From assembly GCA_946557105.1 (NCBI GenBank), contig CAMNSZ010000007.1, forward strand, positions 81,970 to 145,969: a stretch of DNA of 64,000 nucleotides, given 5' to 3'. Within the stretch, counting starts at the first letter, position 1, and each line of letters starts with the position of its first letter. A model generated the notes under the pieces. The model was not told the DNA's origin. It was given only the letters and a program-made list of their open reading frames with translations, and did no database searches. The stretch is from an uncultured Lachnospiraceae bacterium. GTDB lineage: Bacteria; Bacillota; Clostridia; Lachnospirales; Lachnospiraceae. This document shows positions 62,357 through 64,000 of the stretch, in pieces. The position numbers were made by a program, and so were the translations under genes.

Positions 62357-63208
62357 ATGAATAAAAGAACGAATGAAGAATTACAGGCTTTAGTTGATAA
62401 AGCCACATCAGGGGATAAAAAAGCCCTTGAAACGCTTATTGTAGGTGTGCAGGATATTGTATTCAATTTATCTCTGCGGATGCTTGGCACATTTGCAGAT
62501 GCAGAAGATGCCACGCAGGATATTCTGTTGAAAATGATTACGCATCTTTCTTCTTTTAGAGGTGACAGCTCATTTACAACATGGGTGTTCCGTATTGCGG
62601 CTAATCACCTAAAAAACTACAAAAAGCATATGTTTGCCCACTATCCGCTGAGTTTTGAATATTATGGGAATGACATAGAAAACGAAAAAGTACAAGATGT
62701 GCCGGATTTAACACAAAATGTGGAAAAAGATATTTTGGCAGAAGAACTGAAAATGTCCTGTACAAATGTTATGCTGCAATGTCTTGATATGGAGAGCAGA
62801 TGTATTTTCATATTGGGTACAATGTTTAAGATTGACAGCCGAATTGCCGGGGATATTTTGGAAATGACCCCTGAAGCGTATCGTCAACGCCTTTCCCGGA
62901 TACGCAAAAAAATGGCAGGTTTTTTAAGCGAATACTGCGGAGAATATGGCAACGGCAAATGTAAATGCAAAGACAGAGTGAATTATGCAATAGAAAGCCA
63001 TAGGCTAAACCCATTACAATTGGATTATATGACAGCTACGGAAATCCCCATTCAGACTATGATAGATGTAAAAAATGCTATGGAGGATATTGACGATTTA
63101 TCGCAGGACTTTTCGTTCTGTAAGCCCTACCAAGCTCCCGAACGCATGAAGCATCTGCTACAGGAATTTTTAGATTCCACACAGCTTTCCATTATCCAGA
63201 AATCATAA
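62357..63208 (+). CDS. Sigma-70 (ECF-like) factor with Cys-containing C-terminal extension
   Basis: 283 residues. Region 2 (about 15-95; DAEDATQDILLKM, FTTWVFRIAANHL) and region 4 (about 130-190; IAGDILEMTPEAYRQRLSRIRKKM). After this comes a 90-residue extension starting with a Cys cluster (CGEYGNGKCKCKD, 195-207) and ending in helices with one further Cys. Three Cys in seven to ten residues could bind metal or make disulfides, possibly a redox or metal switch. No anti-sigma gene is adjacent. TAGGAGG lies 10 nt before the ATG; DUF2461 follows by 15 bp. Confidence 0.88.
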   Translation: MNKRTNEELQALVDKATSGDKKALETLIVGVQDIVFNLSLRMLGTFADAEDATQDILLKMITHLSSFRGDSSFTTWVFRIAANHLKNYKKHMFAHYPLSFEYYGNDIENEKVQDVPDLTQNVEKDILAEELKMSCTNVMLQCLDMESRCIFILGTMFKIDSRIAGDILEMTPEAYRQRLSRIRKKMAGFLSEYCGEYGNGKCKCKDRVNYAIESHRLNPLQLDYMTATEIPIQTMIDVKNAMEDIDDLSQDFSFCKPYQAPERMKHLLQEFLDSTQLSIIQKS

Positions 63209-63223
63209 AGGAGATGACAGACT

Positions 63224-63907
63224 ATGAATACACAAATTATTATTGACTACTTATCGTCATTAAGCACGAATAATAACCGTGAATGGTATCATGCAAACAA
63301 GGACGATTATAAAAAAGCAAATGCTGAATTTGAAAAACTATTGCACACGTTAATATTGGAAATTGGGAAATTTGACAGCAGCATTTTACATAGCAGTCCA
63401 AAAGACCTTACGTTTAAGCTTGTGAGGGACACCCGGTTCAGCCATGACAAATCTCCATATAATCCTGCGTTCCGCGCCCATATTTCCTCAAAAGGGAAAC
63501 TGCCTGTTCCCGTCGGCTACTATCTTATGATAAAACCTGAAAATCGCTCCTTTTTAGGCGGCGGATTGTTTGCAGATATGTTTAAGGACGCAACAACGAT
63601 GATACGGGATTATATATCCCGGAATGGCGATGAATGGGAAAAAATTATCCACGAGCCTGATTTTGAGAAATATTTCACTGTACAAGGAACGGCATTAAAG
63701 AATGTTCCTGCGGGATATGAAAAAGAACACCCCCAAGCAGGCTATCTAAAATTTAAAAACTGGTATCTGGAATATTCGCTAAGAGACGAAGAAGTGAAAG
63801 ACGTAAAAATATTTCTTGAAAAAGCAGTAGAACTTTTCCGAATCATGAAGCCCTTTAACGACTATTTGAACAAGGCGCTTGCAGATTTCCAAATGCCGAC
63901 AAGATAA
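63224..63907 (+). CDS. DUF2461 family protein
   Basis: 227 residues. The typical start LSTNNNREWYHANKDDYKKA, then LVRDTRFSHDKSPYNPAFRAHIS and the C-terminal KNWYLEYSL. Function not known; common in bacteria as an accessory gene. AAGGAG 9-10 nt before the ATG. Same operon as the sigma gene. Confidence 0.9.
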   Translation: MNTQIIIDYLSSLSTNNNREWYHANKDDYKKANAEFEKLLHTLILEIGKFDSSILHSSPKDLTFKLVRDTRFSHDKSPYNPAFRAHISSKGKLPVPVGYYLMIKPENRSFLGGGLFADMFKDATTMIRDYISRNGDEWEKIIHEPDFEKYFTVQGTALKNVPAGYEKEHPQAGYLKFKNWYLEYSLRDEEVKDVKIFLEKAVELFRIMKPFNDYLNKALADFQMPTR

Positions 63908-64000
63908 AAAATGATTGAGTTAAAGTTAGGAAAACAACAGTTATAAAGGGAGTATCCCAAGGTTTGTGTAAACCTCCAAACTGATGTAAGATAGAATTAC
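63908..64000. other. Right-edge region, no gene recognised
   Basis: Short GA-rich sequence after DUF2461, with GGGAG near 63950 and a small GGTTTGTGTAAACC dyad near 63961. No frame can be judged before the edge. Confidence 0.3.

Overview
The window looks like a chromosomal segment of a spore-forming anaerobic Clostridium relative, most likely family Lachnospiraceae. The signs are an alpha/beta small acid-soluble spore protein (21398-21595), a CIRCE-controlled groES-groEL operon, the Firmicutes order tig-clpP-clpX-ysxC, a pyrH-frr-uppS-cdsA-dxr-rseP cluster, indolepyruvate:ferredoxin oxidoreductase, and A/G-rich Shine-Dalgarno sequences before nearly every gene. The family-level assignment is inference. 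I found no rRNA, tRNA, CRISPR array, transposase or phage gene. From 0 to 48 kb almost every gene is on the minus strand, as expected for a replication-co-oriented core region; the last 16 kb is mixed and more accessory.

Layout. 0.0-1.5 kb: a MotA/MotB-like (ZorA/ZorB-like) ion-driven motor pair, cut by the left edge. 1.6-4.8 kb: csoR-copA copper efflux operon with two palindromic CsoR operators and a CopZ chaperone nested in the 3' end of copA. 4.8-8.5 kb: metY, a membrane-anchored degenerate PTS IIA protein, a cold-shock gene with a strongly folded leader, and mntP behind a manganese riboswitch. 8.5-15.2 kb: an ABC exporter, a TraX-like protein, an atypical orphan response regulator, truA, an AI-2E-family permease and ysxC. 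15.3-18.7 kb: clpX, clpP, tig. 18.8-25.8 kb: an ABC importer whose permease and ATPase are fused, sasP, a transaldolase, a GGDEF-EAL protein, and a Ser/Thr kinase with a divergent PP2C-like partner.

26.1-36.2 kb: the isoprenoid/phospholipid/ribosome-recycling cluster rseP-(paaK-iorB-iorA)-dxr-cdsA-uppS-frr-pyrH, with an aryl-acid module (iorAB, paaK) placed between dxr and rseP, and a bactofilin and polysaccharide deacetylase upstream of pyrH. 37.4-43.1 kb: small proteins, an ECF sigma factor with hydrophobic tail plus probable anti-sigma factor, an alpha/beta hydrolase, a LytTR/LiaF-like pair and an unlisted 57-residue protein. 43.2-46.3 kb: a charged unknown protein and groEL-groES.

46.6-64 kb: a DUF1905/C39-like protein, an AraC regulator divergent from a heterodimeric ABC exporter, a MATE pump, mgtE with a possible leader peptide, a YigZ protein, a class A penicillin-binding protein, a near-perfect 71-bp tandem repeat, a GH3 glucosidase that has lost its catalytic domain, an EamA-like transporter, a cupin, a second ECF sigma factor and a DUF2461 protein.

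I did not find a clear multi-gene undescribed defence or secretion system fully inside the window. The best candidates for new biology are the nested copZ, the cold-shock leader, the kinase/pseudophosphatase pair, the sigma factor with a membrane-like tail, the C39-like fusion, and the motor pair that continues beyond the left edge.
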